Shown: positions 8,777 to 20,383, numbered from the stretch's first letter. The stretch: 64,000 nt of DNA from Leeuwenhoekiella marinoflava DSM 3653 (GCF_900129005.1 NZ_FQUN01000004.1:280986-344985); one strand, 5' to 3'. The notes: generated by a model from the letters alone, not told the origin. A program made the numbers and translations.

Positions 8777-9628
8777 ATGATATTAAGCGAATACAGAACT
8801 TATTTTTACGAGCAATTAAATGCTTTATATCCTCAGGAAGAACGCGTGACTTTTTTTAAGGCTTTCGCCGAAAAATTCCTCGAAATGCAACCCGTACAGA
8901 TTCCTATAAGTTTAAATAAAGAATTGACGGGAGCAGAAGTAGCAGCATTAAATGAAGCGCTTTTAAAACTGAAAAATCACGAGCCTTTACAATATATACT
9001 AGGCGAGACTGAATTTTATGGTTTCCCTTTTAAAGTTGCTCCCGGAGTGCTTATCCCGAGACCAGAAACCGAAGAATTGGTAGATTGGATCTATCAGGAT
9101 TTTAAAAATAAGAGTGATTCAATTTCAATTCTTGACATCGGTACGGGTAGTGGCGCTATAGCAGTGAGTTTAGCTAAATTAATACCTGAAACATCGGTCA
9201 GTGCGATTGATATTTCTACTAAAGCTTTAACAATAGCCAAGAATAATGCAGTGCTTAATTCTGTTGAAGTTAATTGGATAGAACAAGATATTTTATCAAC
9301 AACTGGTTTAGAGCAAAGCTATGATGTGATTGTGTCAAATCCGCCTTATGTGCGTGATTTGGAAAAGGTAGAAATTCAGCCTAATGTGCTTAATTATGAG
9401 CCTCACGAGGCGCTTTTTGTTGCAGATGATAATGCGTTAGTATTTTATAAAAAAATAGCAGAGCTTGCATTTCAAAGTTTAAAACTTAACGGAATTTTGT
9501 ATTTTGAAATCAATGAGTATCTAGGAAATGAAATGCTAGAGCTCGTGAAAAATAATGGGTTTGAAAAAGTAGAATTACGAAATGATTTTGCGGGAAAACC
9601 CAGAATGCTAAAAGCAAAACGTACATGA
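8777..9628 (+). CDS. prmC: Release factor glutamine methyltransferase PrmC
   Basis: 283 residues. SAM-binding motif I is ILDIGTGSGAI (118-128) and the catalytic motif is NPPY (188-191), which binds the glutamine side chain; PRPETEELVDW precedes them. PrmC methylates the glutamine of the GGQ loop in RF1 and RF2 and is needed for efficient termination. The N-terminal helical substrate-binding domain (about 1-85) is present. It overlaps the start of the LOG gene by four bases. Confidence 0.95.
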   Translation: MILSEYRTYFYEQLNALYPQEERVTFFKAFAEKFLEMQPVQIPISLNKELTGAEVAALNEALLKLKNHEPLQYILGETEFYGFPFKVAPGVLIPRPETEELVDWIYQDFKNKSDSISILDIGTGSGAIAVSLAKLIPETSVSAIDISTKALTIAKNNAVLNSVEVNWIEQDILSTTGLEQSYDVIVSNPPYVRDLEKVEIQPNVLNYEPHEALFVADDNALVFYKKIAELAFQSLKLNGILYFEINEYLGNEMLELVKNNGFEKVELRNDFAGKPRMLKAKRT

Positions 9629-10215
9629 AAACTTTAAATTCTATTTGTGTCTTCTGCGGAAGCAGTGAAGGTAATGATCCTGAAATTATTAAACAATCAG
9701 AATTGCTGGGAGCAGAGCTTGCAAAGCAAGAAATCACTTTGATTTACGGAGGTTCTCAATTGGGTATTATGGGACGCGTTGCGCAATCGTGTTTATTAAA
9801 TAATGGGAAAGCAATTGGTATTATTCCGGAATTTTTGAAGACTCGGGAGATTGTACATACGGGTCTTGATCAACTCATTACTACCGAAAATATGCACGAG
9901 CGCAAGCTTAAAATGCAAGCGATTAGCGACGGTTTTATAACGCTTCCGGGAGGTTTTGGTACGTTTGAAGAGCTTTTTGAAATCATTACCTGGAGTCAGT
10001 TAGGCTTGCATCACAAGCCAATAGGGCTGCTCAATACTAATGGCTTTTACGATCACCTTATCGCAATGCTTGATGAGATGGTAGCTCGTGGATTTCTTAA
10101 ACGAGAAAACCGCGAACTTTTAATTGAAGATGCAGATGTGGAAAAGCTATTAGGGAAAATGAAAAGTTTTGAACCTGATCTCAATTCAAAATTTTTAAAA
10201 CCAGAGAATACCTAA
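9625..10215 (+). CDS. LOG family protein (TIGR00730 type)
   Basis: 196 residues with the Rossmann-like lysine-decarboxylase/LOG fold. The signature PGGFGTFEE lies at 108-116 and the upstream MHERK (90-94) provides conserved nucleotide-binding residues. Characterised LOG proteins cleave nucleoside 5'-monophosphates to free base and ribose 5-phosphate; older annotations as lysine decarboxylase are incorrect for this group. It overlaps prmC by four bases. Its role in a marine bacterium, probably nucleotide salvage or damage clearance, is inferred. Confidence 0.9.
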   Translation: MKTLNSICVFCGSSEGNDPEIIKQSELLGAELAKQEITLIYGGSQLGIMGRVAQSCLLNNGKAIGIIPEFLKTREIVHTGLDQLITTENMHERKLKMQAISDGFITLPGGFGTFEELFEIITWSQLGLHHKPIGLLNTNGFYDHLIAMLDEMVARGFLKRENRELLIEDADVEKLLGKMKSFEPDLNSKFLKPENT

Positions 10216-10222
10216 ATTTTAA

Positions 10223-12256
<2,034 letters not shown>

Positions 12257-12457
12257 ATTGATATGCCGGTTAAGCTGGTTATTGCTTATAAATTGGTTTA
12301 AAGTGTTTGATTTGTCGTTTAAGAGCTTTTATGGGTGGTTTTTCACTTGTAATTTTATTTTAAAAGAATCATCTTGTTAATACATATTATACATACTTTT
12401 TGAAAGTTATGGCAAATTAATAAATAACTAATAAAATTTGAATATAAGCGATCTTAT

Positions 12458-13147
12458 ATGAAGTTTAAATACTTATTGTACTTATATATACTTCTGGGGA
12501 TTATTGAAATTTTCTTAGTGGGCTTTCAAATCAATTTTTCAATTTACTTGAGACCTATTTGTGTTGTTTTGATTTATAGTTTTTATGTAGTCAATGTTAA
12601 ACGCCATAATTATTTCTTACTTTTTTATTTGACTTGTGAATTGATCAACGAGGTATTTTTTCTGATTGATTTTAGTAAATATTTTATATTGGTTCTTACT
12701 TGTTATAGTCTGGCTACTTTTTCTATGCTATACCATATTTGGCCGGTGGTTAAGCGTGCAAATTTTAAAACCGGATGGGGTGATTTATTACGGCCTTTTT
12801 TAGGTTTATTAGGAATACTATTTATTTTCTGGGAGTTGATTTTTTTAGTGTTTAAAAATTTGCCCGATTATTATGTTTTCTTTCCGGCATTAACGGCTTT
12901 ATTATCATGGATTTTCTTTTGTTCAATAATTCCAGCTAAAAACAAGCACCCGGATAATTTTGCGCTATATTTTATAGGTGGTTCTATGGCTGTAATGGCG
13001 CCAACGATGTTTATTTATGAATTTTTGTGGTCAAGTTCTATAGTCTTATATTTTTCATTAACCTCAATGCTTTTGCTGAAGATTTTTTTAGTTTGGTATT
13101 TGATCAATCTCGATAAAATTTTAAATTGTAAAGAGGAATATTTTTGA
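12458..13147 (+). CDS. Multipass membrane protein, paralogue 1
   Basis: 229 residues with about seven predicted membrane helices and no recognised catalytic motif. It is a paralogue of the next gene: both have an acidic residue in the third helix followed by a D-KYF segment (NEVFFLIDFSKYF here) and a late HPDNFALYFIGG segment. The topology loosely recalls YhhN/TMEM86 lysoplasmalogenases, but the match is too weak to assign. It stands after ligA with a 201-base gap, in which I see no consensus promoter or terminator. Function unknown. Confidence 0.65.
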   Translation: MKFKYLLYLYILLGIIEIFLVGFQINFSIYLRPICVVLIYSFYVVNVKRHNYFLLFYLTCELINEVFFLIDFSKYFILVLTCYSLATFSMLYHIWPVVKRANFKTGWGDLLRPFLGLLGILFIFWELIFLVFKNLPDYYVFFPALTALLSWIFFCSIIPAKNKHPDNFALYFIGGSMAVMAPTMFIYEFLWSSSIVLYFSLTSMLLLKIFLVWYLINLDKILNCKEEYF

Positions 13148-13258
13148 AAGAAAACACGTGTTAATCTAGCACTTTAACATATGCAATATTGATGTTTGTT
13201 AATTTTTTTAGTTATTTACTTCCTTATTTATTAGTGTCGTTGAGTATATCTAAAATAG

Positions 13259-13981
13259 ATGAGAGAAATAAATAGTAACCTTTATTCGGCTAGGCCTTCG
13301 CAAATCTTATATCTAGGCGTATTTAGTTGTGTATTATTTATTTTGATTTCATCTATCAACCACAGTTTTGGTTATTACATACAACCCTTCTTTTACTTAA
13401 CATTTTACTGGTTTTATTATAAAGCTCTAGATAAACATAATCTTGTGTTTGCTGTTTTTTTGTTTTCAGCTTATTTAGGAGAAATTTTCTTGCTTACAGA
13501 TGTGGATAAATACTTTGATATTGTACTAGTAACATTTTTAATCGCAGTAACAGCAATGCTTTATACATTTATACCTATTCTTAAAATAAGACCTCGTAAA
13601 ATCACTAAGGAAATGGTGTTGCAGCCCATAATAGGGGTTGTATTTTGTGTTTATACTGTAATGTATTTGATGAGTATGTATTACAATACAGTACCTAATA
13701 AATTCTTATTCGTTTTTGGAGGTATCTTTTTGCTCATATTCACTTTAGTGTGTTTTTTGATTCCGCTTAGAAATAGGCATCCGAGTAATGTTTATCTTTA
13801 TTTGATAGGAGGAGGCTTACTTATTGAGTCTATTTTATCTTTTGTATATACCTATAGTATGCCAATGCCCATAATAGCGACAGGGGTGAAAATTGCAATT
13901 TGTGTACATAAGACCTGTGTGGCTATCTATTTTGTGAAAATAGAAAAGATACGCACAGATGTAGATTATGATGAGTATTAG
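13259..13981 (+). CDS. Multipass membrane protein, paralogue 2
   Basis: 240 residues, about seven predicted membrane helices. Compared with the preceding gene, GEIFLLTDVDKYF replaces NEVFFLIDFSKYF and HPSNVYLYLIGG replaces HPDNFALYFIGG, so the two arose by tandem duplication and diverged widely. No catalytic motif is recognised. It ends four bases into the convergent metallophosphatase gene (3' ends overlap at 13978-13981). Function unknown; a distant YhhN-like relation is possible. Confidence 0.65.
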   Translation: MREINSNLYSARPSQILYLGVFSCVLFILISSINHSFGYYIQPFFYLTFYWFYYKALDKHNLVFAVFLFSAYLGEIFLLTDVDKYFDIVLVTFLIAVTAMLYTFIPILKIRPRKITKEMVLQPIIGVVFCVYTVMYLMSMYYNTVPNKFLFVFGGIFLLIFTLVCFLIPLRNRHPSNVYLYLIGGGLLIESILSFVYTYSMPMPIIATGVKIAICVHKTCVAIYFVKIEKIRTDVDYDEY

Positions 13982-14886
13982 ACGGTAATGGTTTTTGAAG
14001 TTGCAGTTGCATTACCTGAAAGGTCAAATTCAAAATCTATTCTTCCTAGATTGATTCCGGCCCAGCCTACTTGGTTAACGATAACATCAAGACCTGCTGC
14101 ATTTTTAATGATTGTTGGTTTTTCTAAAAAAGTATGTGTGTGACCACCTATAATCAAATCAATATTTTTAGTTTTTTCGGCTAATTTGAGATCTGAAATT
14201 TTATCATATTTATAGTTGTAGCCTAAATGAGAAAGGCAAATAACCAAGTCACATTGTTGCTCTTCTTTTAAAAGGCGAGTCATATCTAGTGCTATTTCAA
14301 TAGGATCCAGATATTGGGTTTCTTTAGATAATGCAGGTGTTACTAATCCTTCTAATTGTATTCCTAAACCAAACACACCTATTTTGATGCCATCTTTAAT
14401 AAAGATTTCATAAGGTTTAGTCAAACCTTCCATTACAGTGTTTGTAAAATCATAATTGGAGCTTAGCATTTTAAAGCTGGCATTAGGCATTTGTGCTGCC
14501 AGCCCATTCACGCCGTTGTCAAAGTCGTGATTACCTATGGTTGCAGCATCGTATTGCATCATACTCATCAACTTAAACTCTAATTCACCTCCATAGAAAT
14601 TAAAATATGGAGTTCCTTGAAAGATATCACCCGCATCTAACAATAAGGTATTAGGATTTTCTTTACGTATAGATTCTATTAAGGTTAAGCGCCTTGCTAC
14701 TCCACCTTGATTAGGAAATGATGCATCTTCGGGAGGAAACGGATCTATATGACTATGCACATCGTTAGTGTGCAGAATCGTAATTTTTTTAGACTTTTTC
14801 GTTTCAGCAAAAAGATTAAAACTAGGCGTACCTGCAACTACTGCACTTGCGATACCGGTTTGCTTTATAAACGTTCTTCTTTCCAT
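13978..14886 (-). CDS. Tat-exported metallophosphatase (5'-nucleotidase N-terminal part)
   Basis: 302 residues. The N-terminus has a twin-arginine signal (ERRTFIKQTG followed by an Ala-rich hydrophobic stretch). The calcineurin-like metal-binding motifs are all present: HTNDVHSH, DAGDIFQG, GNHDFDNG and GGHTHTF. In UshA-type 5'-nucleotidases this catalytic domain is fused to a C-terminal substrate-binding domain; here that domain is encoded by the gene two bases upstream. The pair probably acts outside the cytoplasm on nucleotides or related phosphoesters. Export by Tat fits a metalloenzyme folded before transport. Confidence 0.9.
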   Translation of the reverse strand: MERRTFIKQTGIASAVVAGTPSFNLFAETKKSKKITILHTNDVHSHIDPFPPEDASFPNQGGVARRLTLIESIRKENPNTLLLDAGDIFQGTPYFNFYGGELEFKLMSMMQYDAATIGNHDFDNGVNGLAAQMPNASFKMLSSNYDFTNTVMEGLTKPYEIFIKDGIKIGVFGLGIQLEGLVTPALSKETQYLDPIEIALDMTRLLKEEQQCDLVICLSHLGYNYKYDKISDLKLAEKTKNIDLIIGGHTHTFLEKPTIIKNAAGLDVIVNQVGWAGINLGRIDFEFDLSGNATATSKTITV

Positions 14887-14888
14887 AT

Positions 14889-15638
14889 CTATTCTTTTAT
14901 AAAACGGTTATCTCTTACCGGTGCTATTGTATCTTGCTCTTTAAAATAATCAACTAAAACATTACGTATTTTATAATCTAAAACCTCCATGCTTTTGGGT
15001 TCGCTTAAAAAAGTCATACGGTCACCTCCTTGCTGCAAGTAGTCATTAGTTGCTATAAAATAGGTTTTACCATGTTCTACTGGTTTACCATTTATGGTAG
15101 CTGTTTTAAGCTCATCATTTTCATTTAATACAAGTTGCATATTAGAGATTGGGTGAGCGGTACCTGACTTTAAATAAGCAAACATTTCATTGGCTTGATT
15201 GCTTGTAATTTCAACAACCACAATGCTGTTTTCAAAAGGCATAATATCAAAAGCAGATCGCATAGTTACATCGCCGGCATTTAAGGTTGACCTGATACCT
15301 CCGTGATTGAGAAGTACCGCATCAATATTTTTGCCTGTTCGCTTATTGAAAACCGGGTTGCTTAATTCAAAAACAGCATCTGCCATCATATTACCAATGG
15401 CAGTATTGTATGGTCCATCCTTCTTAGAAAGACTTAGTGGCGCGTATGCAAGTACAGCGCCCATTTCTTTATCTATACGCTTTCGGTAAGGAGCCACATA
15501 ATCTAAAATATCCTGATTTGCTTGAATGCTATCTGTAATAGGAAGTTGGTGTCCTTCAATTTGCGTTAGAGTAGGTTGAGAGTTTTTGCAGCCTAGCAGG
15601 CTAATTGCAAGAAAAAGAGAGAGAAAAATCCGAATCAT
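14889..15638 (-). CDS. 5'-nucleotidase C-terminal domain lipoprotein
   Basis: 249 residues. A lipoprotein signal ends in LLGCKNS. The body matches the 5'-nucleotidase C-terminal domain, with NHGGIRSTLNAGDVT, FDIMPFENSIVVVEI and TNDYLQQGGDRM; this domain binds the nucleoside base in UshA. It is transcribed just ahead of the Tat-exported catalytic domain (gap of two bases), so the two are likely subunits of one enzyme, one membrane-anchored and one soluble or peripheral. This split arrangement occurs in Bacteroidota. Confidence 0.88.
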   Translation of the reverse strand: MIRIFLSLFLAISLLGCKNSQPTLTQIEGHQLPITDSIQANQDILDYVAPYRKRIDKEMGAVLAYAPLSLSKKDGPYNTAIGNMMADAVFELSNPVFNKRTGKNIDAVLLNHGGIRSTLNAGDVTMRSAFDIMPFENSIVVVEITSNQANEMFAYLKSGTAHPISNMQLVLNENDELKTATINGKPVEHGKTYFIATNDYLQQGGDRMTFLSEPKSMEVLDYKIRNVLVDYFKEQDTIAPVRDNRFIKE

Positions 15639-15657
15639 TGACTGATTAAATAAAAGA

Positions 15658-15687
15658 TTTGCTTTGCGCGATAATTAATTACATTTG
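15658..15687 (+). promoter_or_regulatory. Promoter of the dapA operon
   Basis: TTTG (15658-15661), 18 bp, TACATTTG (15680-15687): a full match to the Bacteroidota consensus. It predicts a start near 15693 and a leader of about 12 bases before ATG 15705. Confidence 0.8.
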
Positions 15688-15704
15688 CGCCAAAACAAAT
15701 TTAG

Positions 15705-16223
15705 ATGTTTTTAGACGGATGGAAACAGAATTTGCTTAAAACTAAGGTTAAGAAACTTCAGAAAAGTAAGGATGCTAATTCAGTAAATAGCTTAGGAGAA
15801 GGAGTGGGGTTGCTGGTTAATATTCATGAATTTCAGGACTTAGAAAAGCTTAGAGAGCTGATGAAGCGTGTATCTGAATCAATTAGTAATACACTGATTT
15901 TTTATTCTGAAGAAAAAGCTCAAATTGATGCTGGTAATGCCATTGTATTAAGCAAAAAGGATTTTACATTCTCCGGAAGTTTAAAAAATTCTAAAATACA
16001 AGAGTTCGTAAGCAAACCTTTTACCGTCTTAATAGGTTATTACCATACAGAAAATGTATTTTTGGATTTCGTTTCGGCGCAATCTAAAGCTTTGTTTAAG
16101 GTTGGTATATCTTCTGATTTATCAGAATTTAATGATTTGACCATTAAATCTAAATTAGAAGATGTGAAACAGTTTGAAAACGAATTGTTGAAATATTTGA
16201 AATTATTAAATCGCATAGATTAA
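15705..16223 (+). CDS. Conserved protein upstream of dapA
   Basis: 172 residues, cytoplasmic, with no signal peptide or membrane segment. Visible features are a lysine-rich N-terminus, a [11 protein letters not shown] segment and a C-terminal lysine/glutamate-rich helix. I recognise it only as a protein commonly placed before dapA in Flavobacteriia (probably DUF6913; not checked). It has a strong promoter and ends one base before dapA, so the two are co-transcribed. No function can be stated from sequence. Confidence 0.7.
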   Translation: MFLDGWKQNLLKTKVKKLQKSKDANSVNSLGEGVGLLVNIHEFQDLEKLRELMKRVSESISNTLIFYSEEKAQIDAGNAIVLSKKDFTFSGSLKNSKIQEFVSKPFTVLIGYYHTENVFLDFVSAQSKALFKVGISSDLSEFNDLTIKSKLEDVKQFENELLKYLKLLNRID

Positions 16224-16224
16224 G

Positions 16225-17106
16225 ATGCAAGAATTGAAAGGGACTGGTGTTGCGCTGGCAACTCCGTTTAATGAAGACTTAAGTTTAGACCTACAAGGTT
16301 TGGGTCAGCTTGTTGAATATAACATATCTGGAGGTGTAGATTATCTTGTGGTAATGGGTACAACCGCAGAAAATGCTACACTGACTTCTGCAGAGAAAGA
16401 CCTTGTTATCGCTAAGGTGATTGAGGTTAATGCTGGTAGATTACCGCTCGTACTTGGTGTGGGAGGAAATAATACTGCTGCTGTAGTAGAAGAACTTAAA
16501 ACACGAGATTTTACAGCTATTAAAGCGATTTTATCTGTTTCACCATATTATAACAGACCAACTCAGGCAGGTATTTATGCTCATTACCTGGCTGTTGCGG
16601 AAGCATCACCGGTTCCTGTGATCTTGTACAATGTTCCTGGTCGTACGGGAAGTAATGTTTTACCAGAAACGGTAATCAAGCTTGCTAAGGATTCAAAGAA
16701 TATAATAGGTGTTAAAGAAGCTGCTGGTGATTTAGTTCAGATGATGCGTCTTATTAAAGATCGTCCTAATGGTTTTTTAGTACTTTCTGGAGATGACTTA
16801 ATGGCTTTGCCTACCGTTTCTGCAGGAGGTGACGGTGTGATTTCGGTACTTGCACAAGGCTTGCCCGGTATTTTTTCGCAAATGATGAGTCAAGGTTTGC
16901 AAGGTGATTTCACCGAAGCTTATAAAAAACATTACATCTTGATGCCTGCCGTAGATCTGATTTTTGCAGAGGGTAATCCTTCAGGAATCAAAGCTTTACT
17001 AGCAAGTAAAAGTGTTTGCAGCAGCAGTGTTAGACTTCCTTTAGTTGCAGCAACAGAAACTTTAAAACAAAATATTGCAACATACTTAAGCGAGACTGGT
17101 CTTTAA
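16225..17106 (+). CDS. dapA: 4-hydroxy-tetrahydrodipicolinate synthase DapA
   Basis: 293 residues, a TIM barrel of the DHDPS family. The Schiff-base lysine is Lys164 in [18 protein letters not shown] (44-53), SPYYNRPTQ (Tyr109) and YNVPGRTG (Tyr135) supply the pyruvate pocket and proton relay. It condenses pyruvate with aspartate semialdehyde, the first committed step toward diaminopimelate and lysine. Second gene of its operon. All catalytic residues are present and the length is standard. Confidence 0.97.
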   Translation: MQELKGTGVALATPFNEDLSLDLQGLGQLVEYNISGGVDYLVVMGTTAENATLTSAEKDLVIAKVIEVNAGRLPLVLGVGGNNTAAVVEELKTRDFTAIKAILSVSPYYNRPTQAGIYAHYLAVAEASPVPVILYNVPGRTGSNVLPETVIKLAKDSKNIIGVKEAAGDLVQMMRLIKDRPNGFLVLSGDDLMALPTVSAGGDGVISVLAQGLPGIFSQMMSQGLQGDFTEAYKKHYILMPAVDLIFAEGNPSGIKALLASKSVCSSSVRLPLVAATETLKQNIATYLSETGL

Positions 17107-17108
17107 GT

Positions 17109-17138
17109 TTTGTAATCCCTAGAAAAACCTTATTTTTG
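17109..17138 (+). promoter_or_regulatory. Promoter of bamD
   Basis: TTTG (17109-17112), 18 bp, TATTTTTG (17131-17138). The predicted start near 17144 would leave the first ATG (17143) at or before the 5' end of the RNA, which favours ATG 17158 as the bamD start. Confidence 0.75.
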
Positions 17139-17157
17139 CCCGATGTTTTTAAGCTTA

Positions 17158-17949
17158 ATGAAGAAAACAATAGTAGTAGTATTGGCCGTTGTAACCTTGG
17201 CGTCTTGTAGTGAATATCAAAAAGCTCTCAAATCTGAAGATACAGGAGTGAAATATTCAATGGCAGACTCACTTTACAATGCTGGTAAATACCGTAAATC
17301 TTTAAAATTGTGGGAGCAGATTGTTCCTGCATATAGAGGTAAACCACAAGCAGAACGTATAATGTATTTATATGCAGATGCACAGTACCAAGAAGAAAAC
17401 TATTATTTAGCCGGTTATCAGTTTGATCGTTTTGTTTCGGCGTATCCTGATTCTGATAAAGCAGAGGAAGGAGAGTACAAAGCAGCTGTAAGTTATGCAG
17501 AGCTTTCTCCTAATTACCAGTTAGATCAGTCTGAGACTGAAAAAGGCTTGACGCAGTTGCAGCAGTTTATTACCACTTATCCTGAGTCGTCTTATGCTGA
17601 AGATGCAAATGAGCGAATCAAAGAGCTTAGTGTGAAAATGCAAAAGAAATCTTTTGAAGTAGCAAAAGGATGGCATAAAATCATGGACTATCCGGTTGCG
17701 ATTTCTTCTTTAGACGACTTTTTATCAGATTACCCTGGGTCACCTTTTCGTGAAGCTGCATTTTTCTATAAATTAGATTCGCAGTATCAGTATGGTTCAA
17801 AAAGTATTAACGTACTTGTTAAACCACGATTAGAAGAAGCAATAGAAATGTATGAGACCTTGATTCGTTATTTTCCTGAAGGAGACTATCGTGCAGAGGC
17901 AGATAAGATAAAAGCAGATATTGACTCAATATTAGAAAATTATTCCTAA
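17158..17949 (+). CDS. bamD: Outer membrane assembly lipoprotein BamD
   Basis: 263 residues from ATG 17158. An in-frame ATG at 17143 exists, but the promoter just upstream and the MKKTIVVVLAVVTLASC signal both favour the later start. The lipobox LASC gives a lipidated Cys17. The rest is TPR-like helices with repeated YxxAxYxFxxFxxxYPxS elements. BamD is the essential lipoprotein partner of BamA in inserting beta-barrel proteins into the outer membrane. It starts a run with rpoZ, coaBC and porD on the same strand with small gaps. Confidence 0.93.
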   Translation: MKKTIVVVLAVVTLASCSEYQKALKSEDTGVKYSMADSLYNAGKYRKSLKLWEQIVPAYRGKPQAERIMYLYADAQYQEENYYLAGYQFDRFVSAYPDSDKAEEGEYKAAVSYAELSPNYQLDQSETEKGLTQLQQFITTYPESSYAEDANERIKELSVKMQKKSFEVAKGWHKIMDYPVAISSLDDFLSDYPGSPFREAAFFYKLDSQYQYGSKSINVLVKPRLEEAIEMYETLIRYFPEGDYRAEADKIKADIDSILENYS

Positions 17950-17968
17950 TTAAATTAATGCGAATATT

Positions 17969-18292
17969 ATGGATGTAAAAAATCTAGATGCACCAGTAAA
18001 TACAGTTACTCATAACAGAAGCGAGATTGATGCTCCTACAGGAAACATCTATGAAGCGATTTCTATTATTGCTAAACGTGCTACTCAAATCAACACAGAA
18101 ATCAAGAGAGAATTGCTTGAGAAGTTAGATGAGTTTGCTACCTATAGCGATAGTTTAGAAGAGATTTTTGAGAACAAAGAACAAATCGAAGTTTCTAAAT
18201 TCTACGAGCGTTTACCTAAGCCACATGCTATGGCCGTTCAAGAATGGTTAGAAGATAAAATATATTTCCGCGATACGACTGCAACAGAGTAG
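17969..18292 (+). CDS. rpoZ: RNA polymerase omega subunit (Bacteroidota type)
   Basis: 107 residues. The core GNIYEAISIIAKRATQIN corresponds to the omega motif for contacting the beta' subunit (compare R-x-L-V-x-x-A-A-KRARQ in other bacteria). The N-terminal extension and C-terminal KPHAMAVQEWLEDKIYFR are typical of the Bacteroidota form. Omega helps fold and stabilise beta'. It lies 19 bases after bamD and 2 bases before coaBC, a conserved order in Flavobacteriia. Confidence 0.9.
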   Translation: MDVKNLDAPVNTVTHNRSEIDAPTGNIYEAISIIAKRATQINTEIKRELLEKLDEFATYSDSLEEIFENKEQIEVSKFYERLPKPHAMAVQEWLEDKIYFRDTTATE

Positions 18293-18294
18293 TC

Positions 18295-19506
18295 ATGTCT
18301 GTTTTACGCGGTAAAAAGGTCTTACTTGGAGTAACCGCCGGGATAGCTGCTTATAAAGCGGCTTTTTTGGTTAGGGGTTTTGTCAAATCCGGTGCTGAAG
18401 TGCGAGTTGTTATGACTCCTGATGCCAAAGAGTTTGTTACTCCGTTGACGCTTTCTACGCTTTCTAAAAACGAAGTGCTTTCTACATTTACCAATGAGGA
18501 AAGTGAAAATGCATTGTGGAATAACCACGTAGAACTCGGTCTTTGGGCCGATTTCTTGGTTATAGCCCCTGCAACAGCAAATACCTTGTCTAAAATGGCA
18601 AATGGTTCTTCAGATAATTTGTTGTTGGCAACCTATCTCTCTGCCAAATGCCCGGTTTATTTTGCTCCCGCGATGGATCTGGATATGTACAAACATCCCA
18701 GTACGGCGAATTCTTTTGAACAACTTATTAATTACGGTAATGTAATGATACCTGCTGCCAGTGGAGAACTCGCAAGCGGTTTAGAGGGCAAAGGTCGTAT
18801 GGCAGAACCCGAAGATATTATAGCTTTTATAGAAGCAGATATATCAGAAAAGCTTCCATTAAAAGGAAAAAAAATTCTCATAACTGCTGGTCCTACTTAT
18901 GAAGCTATAGATCCTGTACGATTTATAGGAAATCATAGTAGTGGTAAAATGGGTTATGCAATCGCAACTGAAGCTGCAAATCTAGGAGCCCAAGTTATTC
19001 TAGTTTCGGGGCCTACCCATCTAGAGCTTAAACACAATTTAGTCAATCTTATTCGCGTTACTTCAGCAGCAGAGATGTTTAAAGTTGTACAGAAGTATTA
19101 CGAAAGTGTTGATGTAGTAATCGCTGCGGCTGCTGTAGCAGATTATAGGCCTGCCGAGGTTGCAACTCAAAAAATTAAAAAGAAAGTTGATGTGCTGAGT
19201 ATCCAGCTGGAGCCAACTCAGGATATTTTAGCACATTTAGGGAAGCACAAAAAGAATCAGTTTTTGGTAGGTTTTGCGTTAGAAACTGAAAACGAACTGG
19301 AGAATGCTAAAGGAAAGATCGCTCGAAAGAATCTTGATCTAATCGTCTTAAATTCTTTAAATGATAAAGGTGCCGGTTTTAAAACCAATACAAATAAAGT
19401 AACTTTCATAACTAGAGAAGGAGCTGTCTTTCCACAGGAATTGAAAGAAAAAGAATTAGTAGCTCAAGATTTATTAGAATTTATTCAAAAGTCATTAGAT
19501 GTATAA
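18295..19506 (+). CDS. coaBC: CoaBC, phosphopantothenoylcysteine synthetase/decarboxylase
   Basis: 403 residues. The N-terminal flavin decarboxylase (CoaC) has GVTAGIAAYKA, the catalytic His78 in NNHVELG, ATANTLSKMANG, and an APAMDLDM segment near 118 (equivalent to PAMNxxM). The C-terminal synthetase (CoaB, from about 190) has ITAGPTYEAIDPVR and NHSSGKMG. It converts phosphopantothenate to phosphopantetheine in CoA synthesis. It overlaps porD by eight bases. Confidence 0.96.
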   Translation: MSVLRGKKVLLGVTAGIAAYKAAFLVRGFVKSGAEVRVVMTPDAKEFVTPLTLSTLSKNEVLSTFTNEESENALWNNHVELGLWADFLVIAPATANTLSKMANGSSDNLLLATYLSAKCPVYFAPAMDLDMYKHPSTANSFEQLINYGNVMIPAASGELASGLEGKGRMAEPEDIIAFIEADISEKLPLKGKKILITAGPTYEAIDPVRFIGNHSSGKMGYAIATEAANLGAQVILVSGPTHLELKHNLVNLIRVTSAAEMFKVVQKYYESVDVVIAAAAVADYRPAEVATQKIKKKVDVLSIQLEPTQDILAHLGKHKKNQFLVGFALETENELENAKGKIARKNLDLIVLNSLNDKGAGFKTNTNKVTFITREGAVFPQELKEKELVAQDLLEFIQKSLDV

Positions 19507-20383
19507 ACTCGTAGTTGTTTTGTTTTTGGTGTGTTTTGGACTTCAGGCGCAGGAGCTCAATTGCTCGTTGACGATAAATACAGAGCAAACAGGGTTAAGC
19601 AATCTTCAGGTTTTTAGAACACTTAAAACGGAGCTGACCGAGTTTATGAATAATACGACTTGGACTGATCTTAATCTTAAACAACAAGAGCGAATAGATT
19701 GTAGTTTTGTGATTATAATTTCGAGTATAGATTCAGATTATTTTACTGCTTCTATTCAGGTTCAATCTTCAAGGCCGGTTTTCAACAGTACCTATAATAC
19801 ACCACTTTTAAACTTCAACGATAAGCAATTCAATTTTAGATATACAGAGTTTCAGCCTTTAAATTACAATCCAAATAGTTTTGATTCTAATTTGATTTCG
19901 GTATTGGCTTTCTATGCGTACACGATAATAGGTCTTGATGCAGATTCTTATGAATTGGGCGCTGGCGAACCTTATTTTGAAGAGGCAAAACGTATTGTAA
20001 ACACAGCCCAACAACAAGTAACGGATGGCTGGTCACCACAAAGTGGAACGCAAACTCGTTTTAGATTAAACCAAGAATTACTATCTCCTAACTTTAGGGA
20101 ATTTCACGATGTTATGTATGCTTATCACCGTAATGGTTTAGATTATATGGGAGATAATCCTAAGGAAGCAAAACAAGCTATTGCTGTGACTTTAGAATTG
20201 TTTAACCAAATGTACGCCAGCCGACCAAACAATTTTATATCACGAGTGTTTTTTGATACAAAGGCAGAAGAAGTGAGGAATATGTTTTCAGACGGGCCGC
20301 AGGTTTCTATAAGTAATCTGGTAGATATGCTCAATAAAGTGGCACCTACCAAGTCTGCTTACTGGCAACAAATCAAATTTTAA
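19499..20383 (+). CDS. porD: DUF4835 / PorD-type T9SS-associated protein
   Basis: 294 residues with a signal peptide ending in GLQAQ. The sequence fits the DUF4835 family, which includes PorD of the type IX secretion system: conserved LNCSLTINTEQTG at the start, a SVLAFYAYTIIGLDADSYE segment in the middle, and NFISRVFFDTKAEE late. The place between coaBC and recN is conserved in Flavobacteriia. T9SS exports gliding adhesins such as SprB, which fits the giant SprB-repeat protein at 55 kb. The family assignment comes from memory and needs a profile search. Confidence 0.8.
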   Translation: MYKLVVVLFLVCFGLQAQELNCSLTINTEQTGLSNLQVFRTLKTELTEFMNNTTWTDLNLKQQERIDCSFVIIISSIDSDYFTASIQVQSSRPVFNSTYNTPLLNFNDKQFNFRYTEFQPLNYNPNSFDSNLISVLAFYAYTIIGLDADSYELGAGEPYFEEAKRIVNTAQQQVTDGWSPQSGTQTRFRLNQELLSPNFREFHDVMYAYHRNGLDYMGDNPKEAKQAIAVTLELFNQMYASRPNNFISRVFFDTKAEEVRNMFSDGPQVSISNLVDMLNKVAPTKSAYWQQIKF

